From: Haemophilus parahaemolyticus
Lineage (GTDB): Bacteria; Pseudomonadota; Gammaproteobacteria; Enterobacterales; Pasteurellaceae
DNA length: 36,985 nucleotides
Direction: 5' to 3'
Assembly (NCBI RefSeq): GCF_018373095.1
Contig: NZ_JAHAHT010000006.1
Location: 1 to 36,985 of the forward strand
The position numbers and the translations under genes are program-made. Below are positions 22,584 through 31,007 of this stretch, piece by piece. Every line of letters starts with the position of its first letter. The first letter of the stretch is position 1. The notes beneath the pieces were generated by a model. It did no database searches. It saw only the letters and a program-made list of their open reading frames with translations, and had not been told where the DNA came from.

Positions 22584-25457
22584 ATGAAATTAAAAAATGT
22601 AACGCTTGCAGCAGCACTTTTAGCCGTATTAACTGGTTGTGGAAGCAATGGGAGTGGCAACAATAATGCTACACCAAATTCGGAAGTACATAACAATCAA
22701 GCTACTCAAGCACAGTTAGCAAAACAACGAGCAGAACTTGAACAACTCAAACTCCAGCTTGCACAAGCTCAAACCACTCAAAAACAAGCAGAAGAAAAGC
22801 TAAATTCAGCGAATCAAGCTTCTCAAAAAGAAGTAGATGTCGCACAGCAAAATTTAGCAACAGCACAACAAAACGTAACCAATATTCAAATCCAAATTGA
22901 GAACAGCAATAACGCTCAAGCTAAACTACAAGAGCAATTAAACCAAGCTCAACAAGAAGTTGAAAATGCAAAAACAGCTAAACAACACGCAGAAAAAATA
23001 TTAGAAGAAAAACAACAAGCTGTTTCGGAAGCTCAAACCGCATTAAAAAATGCAGGTAACCGTGTTACTGCTGCTAAAAAAACTTTAGAAACTCTCCAAA
23101 CTAATCCGCAAATGGCTACTCAAGCTGATTTTAACCAGAAACTTACTGAGGCTCAAAAAGCATTAAATGAAGCCAATGCAGCAAAACAAGCGGTAGAAAA
23201 ACAGTTAACAGACCGAAACAATGAAATTATAAATATTCAGAAAAATTTAACCGCTAGTAATGATAAATTAGCTAAAGCAACGCAAGGTTTAAATGATGCT
23301 CAAGATAAAATTGTAAAAGCTGAACAAGAAAAACAAGCGTTACAAGCAAAATTAGATCAAGCAACTCAAGCTCAATCAACCGCAGAGAAAGCCTATAATG
23401 CAACCTTAAAAGGTCGCGATGAAGCACTTAACCAAATTCGTGCAGATTTAGAAGCTAAACAGAAAGAATTAGCCACAAAAGAACAAGCATTAACAGATGC
23501 AAAACAGCAGTTAGCTACAGCTCAAGAGACTGCTAAACAAGATGAAGCCAGCAAAGCAATTCTTGAAGAGCAATTAAAAGCAGCAAATACAAATCTTGAA
23601 ATGGCTAAGAAAACAAAAGCCAATACAGAAAAAGCATTCCAACAACAACTTGCAAACAAAGACAACGAGCTTGTAAAAGCACGTGAAAATTTAACCGCTA
23701 GCAATGATAAATTAGCCAAAGCAGAGCAAGATTTAAAAGCGGCACAGGCCAGTATTCAAGCTGGTAATGCAAGCAAAATAGCCCTTGAAAATCAGCTTAA
23801 TGAGGCGAAGCAAAATTTAGAAGCAGCATTAGAGGCTAAACAAAAAGCAGAAAAAGCATTAGCAGATAAGAATGCATTAGAACAACCGCTTGATAAAGCG
23901 AGAACATTAGAATTCGCATTAAATGGTGGGTTAAATAACCAAGATGCACAGGACTTCTCGGAAAGATATAAAGATAAGTCAAAATCTGAGTTACAAGAAA
24001 TTTTAAATGGCTGGCATAAACAGATCAGATTGTTGAATTTAGCTCGCGATCGGGCTGGTTATTTGGGTTTTTATGATAATGAATCAAGAGAAAAATTTGC
24101 TAAAGAATTTGCCAAAGAAAACAAAGATAAAACTGTTGATGAAGCAAATGACGTACTTAATGAAAAATTAAAACAACATAATGCTGAATTAGAAAAAGAA
24201 CGTTTAGAACATAAGAAACAAGTTAATGCTTTAGTTGATATTGCTAAGGAACAAGGGTTGTCTGATTCAGATGCAGCTAACTTTGCAAATCGCAACCAAA
24301 ATTTATCACCTGATGAATTTAAATCTCAGCTTCAAGCGAAGATGGCAGAATTAGTAAACCAAGCTAAAGCAGTTGGTTTAGATGAGAATGTTGCAAATCA
24401 ATTTGCAAAAGAAAACGTTAATAATTCAGGTGATAGTTTAGAGTATAATCTTAATCAATTAAAAGTACATTTATTTACGGAATTAGCAAATAATAGTGGT
24501 TTATCTCAAAGTAATGTTTACAATCTTATTCATATGAATAGCAACACATTACTTTCAACAGATGATTTTAAAAAATTAATAAAAGCATCTGTATTCATTA
24601 CGAAAGGTACTGAGAATTATTCTTTAGGGGACAATGAAGTTGCTTTTATAAAAAAATATTTAAGTTTATCTGATGCTGAAATAGAAGCTAAGATTCAGAA
24701 AAGAAATGAGCTTAGAGATTTATTAGATGGATACTATAGTGATATTATTAATAAAGACTCCAATTTCTCTTCAGAAATAGGAAATTTCTTAAACAACAAT
24801 GCAGAAAAGTCTCAAGAAGAACAATTTGCAGCAATCGCAAAAATATTTAAGAAAAATTATATTACTAATTCAGATAATTATCCTAAAAATCAAATTTTAA
24901 ATATTCCATTGACAACTAGTGAACACCTCAATATTCATTATGAGAACAGTGGAAAAGTTTATAATCAGACTTATTCTATTACTTTAATGAATTATTCAAA
25001 AGAGACTAGAGACGAATATGATCCAATACCAACAGAGAGATTTACCATTCATAATACAGGATTGCAAACCAAAGAGGATGGTTTACCGACTGAGGGTCGT
25101 GCCACCTATACAGGTAAAGCATTTAACCTTGAGAACAATGGAGATTTAACTTATAACGTAAATTTCTCAGAGCGAAAAGGTTCAGGTACTATTACAGGTT
25201 TCCAAAAATATGGAACTATTACGCTAGAAGAAGCCCCACTAAAAGTAAGACAACTTAGTAAACAAGTGGGTATTCAGTATGGGCGAGCAACACCTGAAAA
25301 AAATGCGACAACAAGCATTACTCACGAAACATATAATCTTGATTTTTATGGACCTAAAGCTGAGGAAATTGGAGGTTCTGTCTATTTTGGTGATTATAGT
25401 GGTTCGGATACTAATGTCATCGGCTTCGGCGGCACCCGTGGCGAAATTCAAAAATAA
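22584..25457 (+). CDS. Large surface-type lipoprotein: long coiled-coil stalk and TbpB-like C-terminal domain
   Basis: 957 aa from the ATG at 22584 (GAGGTCTCT upstream, identical at the paralogue); an in-frame ATG 39 bases earlier would bury the signal peptide. The lipobox LLAVLTGC gives Cys19. Residues about 40-435 are a Gln/Ala/Lys/Glu-rich coiled coil with an internal duplication: NLTASNDKLAKA at 221-232 and again at 369-380. About 440-755 holds several LxxxAxxxGL...A..FA...N helical modules. About 780-957 is a beta-rich domain with YTGKAF, GDLTYNVNF, RKGSGTI, DFYGPKAEEIGG and GFGGTRGEIQK. The last part resembles the barrel of TbpB-like, Slam-dependent lipoproteins, and a Slam gene follows. 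I infer surface display; the ligand is unknown. Confidence 0.87.
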   Translation: MKLKNVTLAAALLAVLTGCGSNGSGNNNATPNSEVHNNQATQAQLAKQRAELEQLKLQLAQAQTTQKQAEEKLNSANQASQKEVDVAQQNLATAQQNVTNIQIQIENSNNAQAKLQEQLNQAQQEVENAKTAKQHAEKILEEKQQAVSEAQTALKNAGNRVTAAKKTLETLQTNPQMATQADFNQKLTEAQKALNEANAAKQAVEKQLTDRNNEIINIQKNLTASNDKLAKATQGLNDAQDKIVKAEQEKQALQAKLDQATQAQSTAEKAYNATLKGRDEALNQIRADLEAKQKELATKEQALTDAKQQLATAQETAKQDEASKAILEEQLKAANTNLEMAKKTKANTEKAFQQQLANKDNELVKARENLTASNDKLAKAEQDLKAAQASIQAGNASKIALENQLNEAKQNLEAALEAKQKAEKALADKNALEQPLDKARTLEFALNGGLNNQDAQDFSERYKDKSKSELQEILNGWHKQIRLLNLARDRAGYLGFYDNESREKFAKEFAKENKDKTVDEANDVLNEKLKQHNAELEKERLEHKKQVNALVDIAKEQGLSDSDAANFANRNQNLSPDEFKSQLQAKMAELVNQAKAVGLDENVANQFAKENVNNSGDSLEYNLNQLKVHLFTELANNSGLSQSNVYNLIHMNSNTLLSTDDFKKLIKASVFITKGTENYSLGDNEVAFIKKYLSLSDAEIEAKIQKRNELRDLLDGYYSDIINKDSNFSSEIGNFLNNNAEKSQEEQFAAIAKIFKKNYITNSDNYPKNQILNIPLTTSEHLNIHYENSGKVYNQTYSITLMNYSKETRDEYDPIPTERFTIHNTGLQTKEDGLPTEGRATYTGKAFNLENNGDLTYNVNFSERKGSGTITGFQKYGTITLEEAPLKVRQLSKQVGIQYGRATPEKNATTSITHETYNLDFYGPKAEEIGGSVYFGDYSGSDTNVIGFGGTRGEIQK

Positions 25458-25463
25458 CTGATC

Positions 25464-25531
25464 TGTAGGGGCAATTACATTCGCCCTGATATTCCACCGA
25501 TATTTTAGAGCAAATGCGATTTACCCCTACA
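25464..25531. repeat. Dispersed inverted repeat TGTAGGGG...CCCCTACA
   Basis: TGTAGGGGCAATTACATTCGC faces GCGATTTACCCCTACA, giving imperfect arms of about 22 bp. It lies directly after the lipoprotein stop. It belongs to the type of short GTAGGGG intergenic repeat scattered in this family. A related TGTAGGGTGGG...CTCTACA element is at 32041-32116. Confidence 0.6.
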
Positions 25532-25534
25532 ATA

Positions 25535-25567
25535 AAATGCCGTTTAAAGTGGATTTAAACGGCATTT
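25535..25567 (+). terminator. Hairpin after the 957-aa lipoprotein gene
   Basis: AAATGCCGTTTAAA / TTTAAACGGCATTT 14-bp perfect stem with 5-base loop, then ATTC. It has the same AAATGCCGTT core as the hairpin after the 443-aa paralogue (4667-4700). It separates the lipoprotein from slam. A TATAAT at 25639-25644 may be the -10 box of a separate slam promoter. Confidence 0.75.
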
Positions 25568-25673
25568 ATTCTTCATCATACCCCAACAAGGTAACTTATC
25601 ATAACTGCAAGTATATGGTTCATTTTTAATTGCAAACCTATAATTCATCATTTCTTTTCTCATCTGTAATATC

Positions 25674-27098
25674 ATGAAAAAACTCGCAAACTTTCTTATT
25701 TTTCTACCGCTTGCAACACAGGCGGAGACATTTCACGTGCCTCAACCTGTTTTCTTTGAGAATAATACTTTACCAAAACAGGCAGAGCTACAAATAAAAA
25801 CGCAGTCTAAAGCAGAGAATGTACCCACATCTTCATTTGCTCTTGCTGATGCAGACAGCACAAAAACCAAGCTCGAGAAGTTGATTAACTATGGTGTAGT
25901 ACAGCAGCAATGGCATTTGTTGAAGCAGCTGCTACCGTTGTATCAACAGCAAACGAATTATGATGAAACACTTTATCATTACGCAATGGGAGCGATGTTG
26001 CGGGCAGAAAAAGAATACCCACAGGCAATTTCGCTTTATCAGCAGATTTTAGCCGAGAAGCCAGCGTTAGCTTATCCGCGGTTTGATTTGGGTGTGATGT
26101 TGTTTGAAAATAAGCAATATCGCCAAGCAAAAGCGGAGTTGGAACGTGCGAAGCCTGAACTTTCACCACAAATGCAGCAACTTGCCGAACGTTATATTCA
26201 GGCGATGGCAGAGCGGCAAAGCTGGCAGCCTGATATGGAGCTGCAATATACCCAAACGGATAACGTGAACAATGCTTCTTCTCAGCAAGATATTGTGTTA
26301 GGCGGCTTGCGATTTAAAAAAGATGCGGAGTCTCTGCCACAAAAAGCCCACGGCTTCCGTTATGGTGTGGGCGTGAACCGTGAATTGAATGTGGGCAGCA
26401 ACCATTTTGTTACCACAAATGGTCGCTTTAGTGGCGTGCATTATTGGGATAACCAAGATTACAGCGAAAAATCACTTTATGCTTCGCTTGGCTATCGTTA
26501 CCGTTCGGCATTGCAAGCGGTCGGATTTTCCCCATTTTTTGAACAGAACTGGCTCGGTTCACCACGTTATAGCAAAAATTACGGGGCAGTTGCAGATTTC
26601 CGCCGAGAATTGACCGCTTACTGGACAATTTCAGGATCTTTTTCGCATACTCAAAAACGCTATGCCGATGCTTCTGTCGCTCGTCGTCATAATGGTTATC
26701 TGAACGGTGTTTCACTTTCGTTAAGTTATCAAGCCAAGCCGAATTGGTTGCTATTTGGTGGCGTGGAAGGCAGTGTTGATCGTAGCAAAGATAAAGCGGA
26801 ATCTTCGCTTCGCCGTGGGGTGAATATTGGTTCGGTGTGGGAAATGAAGGATTTTGTGAGCCGCGTGAGCGTGCGTTATGTAAAACGTGATTTCCAAGCG
26901 GAAAATTTCTATTTCCCAATGAAAAAACGCCAAGATAAAGAATACAGTTTTAACGCCACCATTTGGCATAACAAACTACAATGGCAAGGGTTTGTACCGA
27001 AGCTAAATTATCGTTATCGTAAAATTGATAGCAATATTCCTGCGTTCTATTCCAGAAAAAGTGGCGAGTGGTTTGTATCGGTAGAGAAAGATTTTTAG
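25674..27098 (+). CDS. Slam-type surface lipoprotein assembly modifier
   Basis: 474 aa. The signal peptide is residues 1-17 (LPLATQA). A periplasmic N-terminal domain contains TPR-like helices at about 100-175 (EKEYPQAISLYQQILAEKPALAYPRFDLG, then LFENKQYRQAKAELERAKP). A C-terminal beta-barrel of about 290 residues starts near LQYTQTDNVNN and ends FVSVEKDF, with the Phe expected for BAM insertion. This is the two-domain layout of Slam (DUF560). Slams move specific lipoproteins, such as TbpB, across the outer membrane to the surface. The neighbour at 22584 is the obvious client; the paralogue at 4718 may be another. No strong ribosome-binding site is seen. Confidence 0.88.
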   Translation: MKKLANFLIFLPLATQAETFHVPQPVFFENNTLPKQAELQIKTQSKAENVPTSSFALADADSTKTKLEKLINYGVVQQQWHLLKQLLPLYQQQTNYDETLYHYAMGAMLRAEKEYPQAISLYQQILAEKPALAYPRFDLGVMLFENKQYRQAKAELERAKPELSPQMQQLAERYIQAMAERQSWQPDMELQYTQTDNVNNASSQQDIVLGGLRFKKDAESLPQKAHGFRYGVGVNRELNVGSNHFVTTNGRFSGVHYWDNQDYSEKSLYASLGYRYRSALQAVGFSPFFEQNWLGSPRYSKNYGAVADFRRELTAYWTISGSFSHTQKRYADASVARRHNGYLNGVSLSLSYQAKPNWLLFGGVEGSVDRSKDKAESSLRRGVNIGSVWEMKDFVSRVSVRYVKRDFQAENFYFPMKKRQDKEYSFNATIWHNKLQWQGFVPKLNYRYRKIDSNIPAFYSRKSGEWFVSVEKDF

Positions 27099-27115
27099 CC
27101 CCCTTTTGAAACAAT

Positions 27116-27157
27116 AAGCGGTGAAATTTGCAATTTCTTTTACAAATTTCACCGCTT
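27116..27157. terminator. Inverted uptake-sequence hairpin between slam and dapF
   Basis: AAGCGGTGAAATTTG / CAAATTTCACCGCTT 15-bp perfect stem with a 12-base loop, between two convergent genes. One uptake core is broken (ACAATAAGCGGT), and the other is close to intact (ACCGCTTGA). Confidence 0.75.
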
Positions 27158-27171
27158 GAACCATTCGCAGA

Positions 27172-27996
27172 TTAGAGTTTGATAAACCCATCATAAATAT
27201 GCGTTGCATCACCTGTCATATAAAGCGGGTGACCAACGCCCTCCCATTCAATCCAAAGTGAGCCACCAGGTAAATCCACCTGCACTTTGCTATCTAATAC
27301 GCCTTGCATAATGCCGACGGCAACCGCACCACACGCACCGCTGCCGCAGGCTTGCGTTTCGCCCGCACCACGTTCGAAAACACGGAGTTTGATATGATTG
27401 CGGTTGAGCACTTGCATAAAGCCAATGTTAGCTCGTTCTGGGAAGCGTTCGTGGTTTTCAAGTAGTGGACCGAGTTGTAATACAGGGGCAGTATCAATAT
27501 TTTCGACTTGTAATACACAATGTGGGTTGCCCATAGACACAACGCCGCAGAGCACAGTTTGTAGGTCGGTACGGAGAATGTAGTTTTTCTCGAATTTATT
27601 GGCAGTAAACGGCACTTGTGCGGGTTCCCAAATCGGTTCCCCCATATTTACACGCACTTTGCCATTATCTTTCAGGCTTAAGATCATTTTGCCTTTAGCA
27701 GTACTGACGTGAATATTAGGCTTGTTAGTTAAGCCTTTTAATGTCACGAAACGGGCAAAACAGCGTGCACCGTTGCCACATTGGGAAACTTCGCTGCCAT
27801 CGGCGTTAAAAATGCGATAGTGAAAGTCTAATTCAGGGTCGTAAGGGGGTTCAACTAATAGAAGTTGGTCGAAGCCGATGCCACGATGACGGTCGGAAAG
27901 TTGGCGGATGATGTCGGGGGTGAGAAACACGTTTTGCGTGACGCCATCGATCACCATAAAATCGTTACCCAAACCGTGCATTTTTGAAAACTGCAT
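27172..27996 (-). CDS. dapF: DapF, diaminopimelate epimerase
   Basis: 274 aa, the standard length. It interconverts LL- and meso-diaminopimelate using two cysteines: the base in SQCGNGARCFARF (about residue 73) and the acid in ACGSGACGAVAVG (about 217). Both are intact. The product is used for peptidoglycan and by LysA for lysine. It is monocistronic here, divergent from dcuB and convergent with slam. AAAAAAT precedes the ATG, so the ribosome-binding site is weak. Confidence 0.97.
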   Translation of the reverse strand: MQFSKMHGLGNDFMVIDGVTQNVFLTPDIIRQLSDRHRGIGFDQLLLVEPPYDPELDFHYRIFNADGSEVSQCGNGARCFARFVTLKGLTNKPNIHVSTAKGKMILSLKDNGKVRVNMGEPIWEPAQVPFTANKFEKNYILRTDLQTVLCGVVSMGNPHCVLQVENIDTAPVLQLGPLLENHERFPERANIGFMQVLNRNHIKLRVFERGAGETQACGSGACGAVAVGIMQGVLDSKVQVDLPGGSLWIEWEGVGHPLYMTGDATHIYDGFIKL

Positions 27997-28011
27997 ATTT
28001 TTTCCTATTTT

Positions 28012-28025
28012 TTGATTTTAATTAA
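28012..28025. promoter_or_regulatory. Possible FNR box upstream of dcuB
   Basis: TTGATTTTAATTAA matches the FNR consensus TTGAT-N4-ATCAA at 9 of 10 fixed bases. It lies between divergent dapF and dcuB. dcuB is FNR-activated in E. coli. The distance to the best -10 candidates (TATGCT 28053, TATATT 28058) is larger than the ideal -41.5, so this is tentative. Confidence 0.35.
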
Positions 28026-28136
28026 AATCTAATCATTAAGATTAAATTTTTTTATGCTATATTATTTAGCGATTTTTAATCAGTTATAACCTCAAATTAT
28101 GAGGATTTTTCTCTAAATTACAACGGAGTTTTTCAA

Positions 28137-29459
28137 ATGTCTACAATGTTTCTTGTGCAATTCGCCATTGTGTTGCTCTGTATCTTAGTCGGTGCACGCG
28201 TGGGCGGGATTGGTTTGGGTGTGTTTGGTGGCTTGGGGCTTGCCATTCTTTCCTTCGGTTTTGGATTAAAACCAGCTGGTTTGCCGATTGATGTAATGTT
28301 TATGATTATGGCGGTAGTTTCTGCTGCCGCTGCAATGCAAGCTGCAGGCGGTTTGGATTATATGATCAAAATTGCAACCAACATTTTACGACGTAATCCG
28401 AAACATATTACGTTTATCGCACCATTAGTTACGTGGACGTTTACTGTATTGGCTGGAACAGGACATGTTGCATATTCGGTTCTTCCTGTGATTGCTGAGG
28501 TAAGTCGTCATAGCGGCATTCGCCCAGAACGCCCTCTTTCAATGGCAGTAATTGCTTCTCAATTTGCCATTGTTGCAAGCCCAATTGCAGCAGCTGTTGT
28601 GGCGGTTGTTGCATTCCTTGAGCCACAAGGCATTCACTTAGGTGATGTGTTGATGGTGACGATTCCATCTACTCTTGCAGGTATTTTATTGGCGTGCGTA
28701 TTTGTGAACAAAATGGGCAAAGAGCTCAAAGATGATCCAGAATATCAACGCCGTTTGAAAGATCCAAAATATGCAGATACCTTTAACTCAACCACAAGTT
28801 CTACGGAAATTGAAGTGAGCAAAACGGCAAAAGTGTCAGTTTCACTCTTCTTATTCGGTGCATTGCTTGTCGTGTTAATGGGGGCTGTGCCTTCACTCCG
28901 CCCAGTTTTTGATGGCAAACCAATGGGAATGGCACACACTATCGAAATCATTATGCTTTCAATTGGTGCATTAATTATCTTCACTTGTAAACCAGATAGT
29001 ACCGAAATTACTAAAGGCTCCGTTTTCCATGCAGGTATGCGTGCGGTGATTGCGATCTTCGGTATTGCGTGGTTGGGCGACACCTTAATGCAAGCACATA
29101 TAGATGAAGTAAAAGATTTAGTGAAAGGTTTAGTCGAAACTGCACCATGGGCATTTGCTTTCGCACTTTTCGTCCTTTCCGTATTAGTCAACAGCCAAGG
29201 GGCAACAGTGGCAACATTATTCCCGCTTGGTATCGCATTAGGCATCCCTGCACCTGTTTTAATTGGGGTATTTGTAGCAGTAAATGGCTACTTCTTCGTG
29301 CCTAACTATGGCCCAATTATTGCATCAATTGACTTTGATACCACAGGTACAACCAAAATCGGTAAATACATTTTCAATCATAGCTTTATGCTTCCAGGTT
29401 TATTAAGTATGGCATTCTGCTTAGTATTTGGCTTAGCATTGTCTAATGTATTACTCTAA
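28137..29459 (+). CDS. dcuB: Dcu-family anaerobic C4-dicarboxylate transporter, probably DcuB
   Basis: 440 aa with 10-12 membrane segments. The protein starts with MFLVQFAIVLLCILVGARVGGIGLGVFGGLG and contains PLVTWTFTVLAGTGHVAYSVLPVIAEV, both typical of DcuA/DcuB. It exchanges fumarate or aspartate for succinate across the inner membrane during fumarate respiration. I favour DcuB over DcuA on overall resemblance and on the FNR-like upstream site, but the split is not certain. ACGGAG precedes the ATG. It is monocistronic with its own terminator. Confidence 0.9.
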   Translation: MSTMFLVQFAIVLLCILVGARVGGIGLGVFGGLGLAILSFGFGLKPAGLPIDVMFMIMAVVSAAAAMQAAGGLDYMIKIATNILRRNPKHITFIAPLVTWTFTVLAGTGHVAYSVLPVIAEVSRHSGIRPERPLSMAVIASQFAIVASPIAAAVVAVVAFLEPQGIHLGDVLMVTIPSTLAGILLACVFVNKMGKELKDDPEYQRRLKDPKYADTFNSTTSSTEIEVSKTAKVSVSLFLFGALLVVLMGAVPSLRPVFDGKPMGMAHTIEIIMLSIGALIIFTCKPDSTEITKGSVFHAGMRAVIAIFGIAWLGDTLMQAHIDEVKDLVKGLVETAPWAFAFALFVLSVLVNSQGATVATLFPLGIALGIPAPVLIGVFVAVNGYFFVPNYGPIIASIDFDTTGTTKIGKYIFNHSFMLPGLLSMAFCLVFGLALSNVLL

Positions 29460-29504
29460 GTATGTTTGGGCATGGGAAACATGCCCAATGTTATTTACAT
29501 CAAT

Positions 29505-29530
29505 AAAACCGCTTTCAAGCGGTTTTGTTT
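29505..29530. terminator. Terminator after dcuB built on AAGCGGT
   Basis: AAAACCGCTT / AAGCGGTTTT with a 2-base TC loop, then GTTTTAT. It sits between convergent dcuB and crcB. Confidence 0.85.
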
Positions 29531-29560
29531 TATCTCAGATTTACAAATTACTCTATAAAA

Positions 29561-29926
29561 TCAACCGCTTACCGCCGTTCTAGTAAGAATAATTCCCATC
29601 ACAGTCAATAAAATTCCACCGACCAAATGCAATCCTAACGTTAAACTAAATTCCAACCATTTTCCTGTTAAGACTTTTTCGCTTAATTCGGCAGAAAAGC
29701 TGGAAAAAGTGGTGAAACTACCAAGGAATCCCGTGATAATCAGTAATTTCTGCTGATCGTGCAGCGATAATCCCATTGCAATCCCAATCAACAAACAGCC
29801 CGCCCAGTTGGCAATAAGTGTGCCGAAAGCGAAACTGGTAAAAATCGGGTTAAGCCATAAACTGAGCAGCCAGCGGGCGATAGCACCCGCTACAGCGCCG
29901 ACGGAAATCAGTAATACATTCATCAT
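29561..29926 (-). CDS. crcB: CrcB/Fluc fluoride channel
   Basis: 121 aa with four membrane segments, the usual length. The signature GFLGSFTTFSSFSAE is complete, as are an early Gly-Ala-rich helix (GAVAGAIARW) and the NWAGCLLIG block. It forms a dual-topology dimer that lets fluoride leave the cytoplasm. It starts 4 bases after the MFS gene, so it is the last gene of slyX-MFS-crcB. No fluoride riboswitch is apparent upstream. Confidence 0.94.
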   Translation of the reverse strand: MMNVLLISVGAVAGAIARWLLSLWLNPIFTSFAFGTLIANWAGCLLIGIAMGLSLHDQQKLLIITGFLGSFTTFSSFSAELSEKVLTGKWLEFSLTLGLHLVGGILLTVMGIILTRTAVSG

Positions 29927-29930
29927 TGCG

Positions 29931-30998
29931 TTACACCAAAAACAGATGAGGAACGAGGTTCATTACGCCTACCGTTGCAATTGAAAGTAGCAAGCGAGAA
30001 GCCCCAAAAATAAAGCCGCGATTCGTACCATTGTCGAATTTCACCAGCAAATTTGCCATTGCCGTGAGAGCATAAACTTCAATGACGGTGAAAATGACTA
30101 AGTAAAGATAAGCAGTGTAAATTGACAAATAATGTAAAGTCAAAAACCAAGGAGCGACAATCCCGACCGCTAAAATGGGGGCAACCCAAGCGGTCTGTTT
30201 TGGAGTAAGGTTAATTTTACGTGAAAAAGTGCTTTGTAAAAGCACAGTCAATAAACCATTCACAAATAGTGCAATGGGCGAATGTTCGGGCAAGCCGAGT
30301 TTGTTGTCGAACAAAAACGGGAAAATCACGAAAAACGAGGTTGCTATCGAAAGCGGGATAAAAAGCATCAAATGCACAAAGAGAAAATCTTTGGTCATAA
30401 TGTCACGGATTTGCGAAAAGCGAAATTTCACCAATTTTTGCACCGCTTGTATTTGTGAAAATGGCTTAATCATCAGCACAAATAAAATCGCTTCAATCGC
30501 AAAGCACGCCCAAATGAGAGCATTGATGTGATCGTACTTAATAAAAGGAATCACCAAAAGCGGGGCACCCATTGAGGACATTGATGTAACTTTGAGATAT
30601 TTGCCTTGTAGACGTGTTTTCTCAGCATATTCATCGCCCGCAATTGCGAGTAAACAGGCTTTGGCGTTCGTACCGAATAAGCAACTCCCTAGACCAAAAC
30701 AGGTGGTGGCAAGCAGCAATAAAAAATAGTGATCAGCCGAGAGGAAAAAGATGTAAGCAAGCACATCTAAAAAGCAGCCAAGCAACATCATTTTGGCAAG
30801 CCCGAAGCGATCGCCCCAGATACCTGCAAAAATGGCAAGTGCTTGGTTGCAGAAAAAGAGCAACGAGAGCGAAAAAGCGATTTCGCTGTTGCTTAGTCCT
30901 TTTTTCTGAAGGTAGATAAAAAAGACCATTTGCATTGAGAAAAACGCCAATGTGGAGAAAAATCGGCGGATAAGCAGAAGTTTTTGTAGGTACAGCAT
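29931..30998 (-). CDS. Major facilitator superfamily transporter
   Basis: 355 aa with about ten or eleven predicted membrane segments, somewhat short for the family (usually 12 segments, about 400 aa). The A-loop motif between TM2 and TM3 is seen as AGIWGDRFGLAKMMLLG, the antiporter-like MFS signature. It resembles MdtH-type drug exporters, but the substrate is not readable. It is located between slyX (9-base gap) and crcB (4-base gap), and is therefore co-transcribed with both. Confidence 0.82.
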   Translation of the reverse strand: MLYLQKLLLIRRFFSTLAFFSMQMVFFIYLQKKGLSNSEIAFSLSLLFFCNQALAIFAGIWGDRFGLAKMMLLGCFLDVLAYIFFLSADHYFLLLLATTCFGLGSCLFGTNAKACLLAIAGDEYAEKTRLQGKYLKVTSMSSMGAPLLVIPFIKYDHINALIWACFAIEAILFVLMIKPFSQIQAVQKLVKFRFSQIRDIMTKDFLFVHLMLFIPLSIATSFFVIFPFLFDNKLGLPEHSPIALFVNGLLTVLLQSTFSRKINLTPKQTAWVAPILAVGIVAPWFLTLHYLSIYTAYLYLVIFTVIEVYALTAMANLLVKFDNGTNRGFIFGASRLLLSIATVGVMNLVPHLFLV

Positions 30999-31007
30999 AA
31001 ATTAAGA

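Noticed and set aside
26428..26919. 163-aa minus-strand frame opposite slam
   Set aside because: It is antisense to the Slam barrel with low-complexity, His/Asn-rich translation; a shadow frame.
29927..31007. Fluoride riboswitch for crcB
   Set aside because: crcB starts 4 bases after the MFS gene, and there is no leader space for the aptamer; the slyX leader shows no matching motif that I could recognise.
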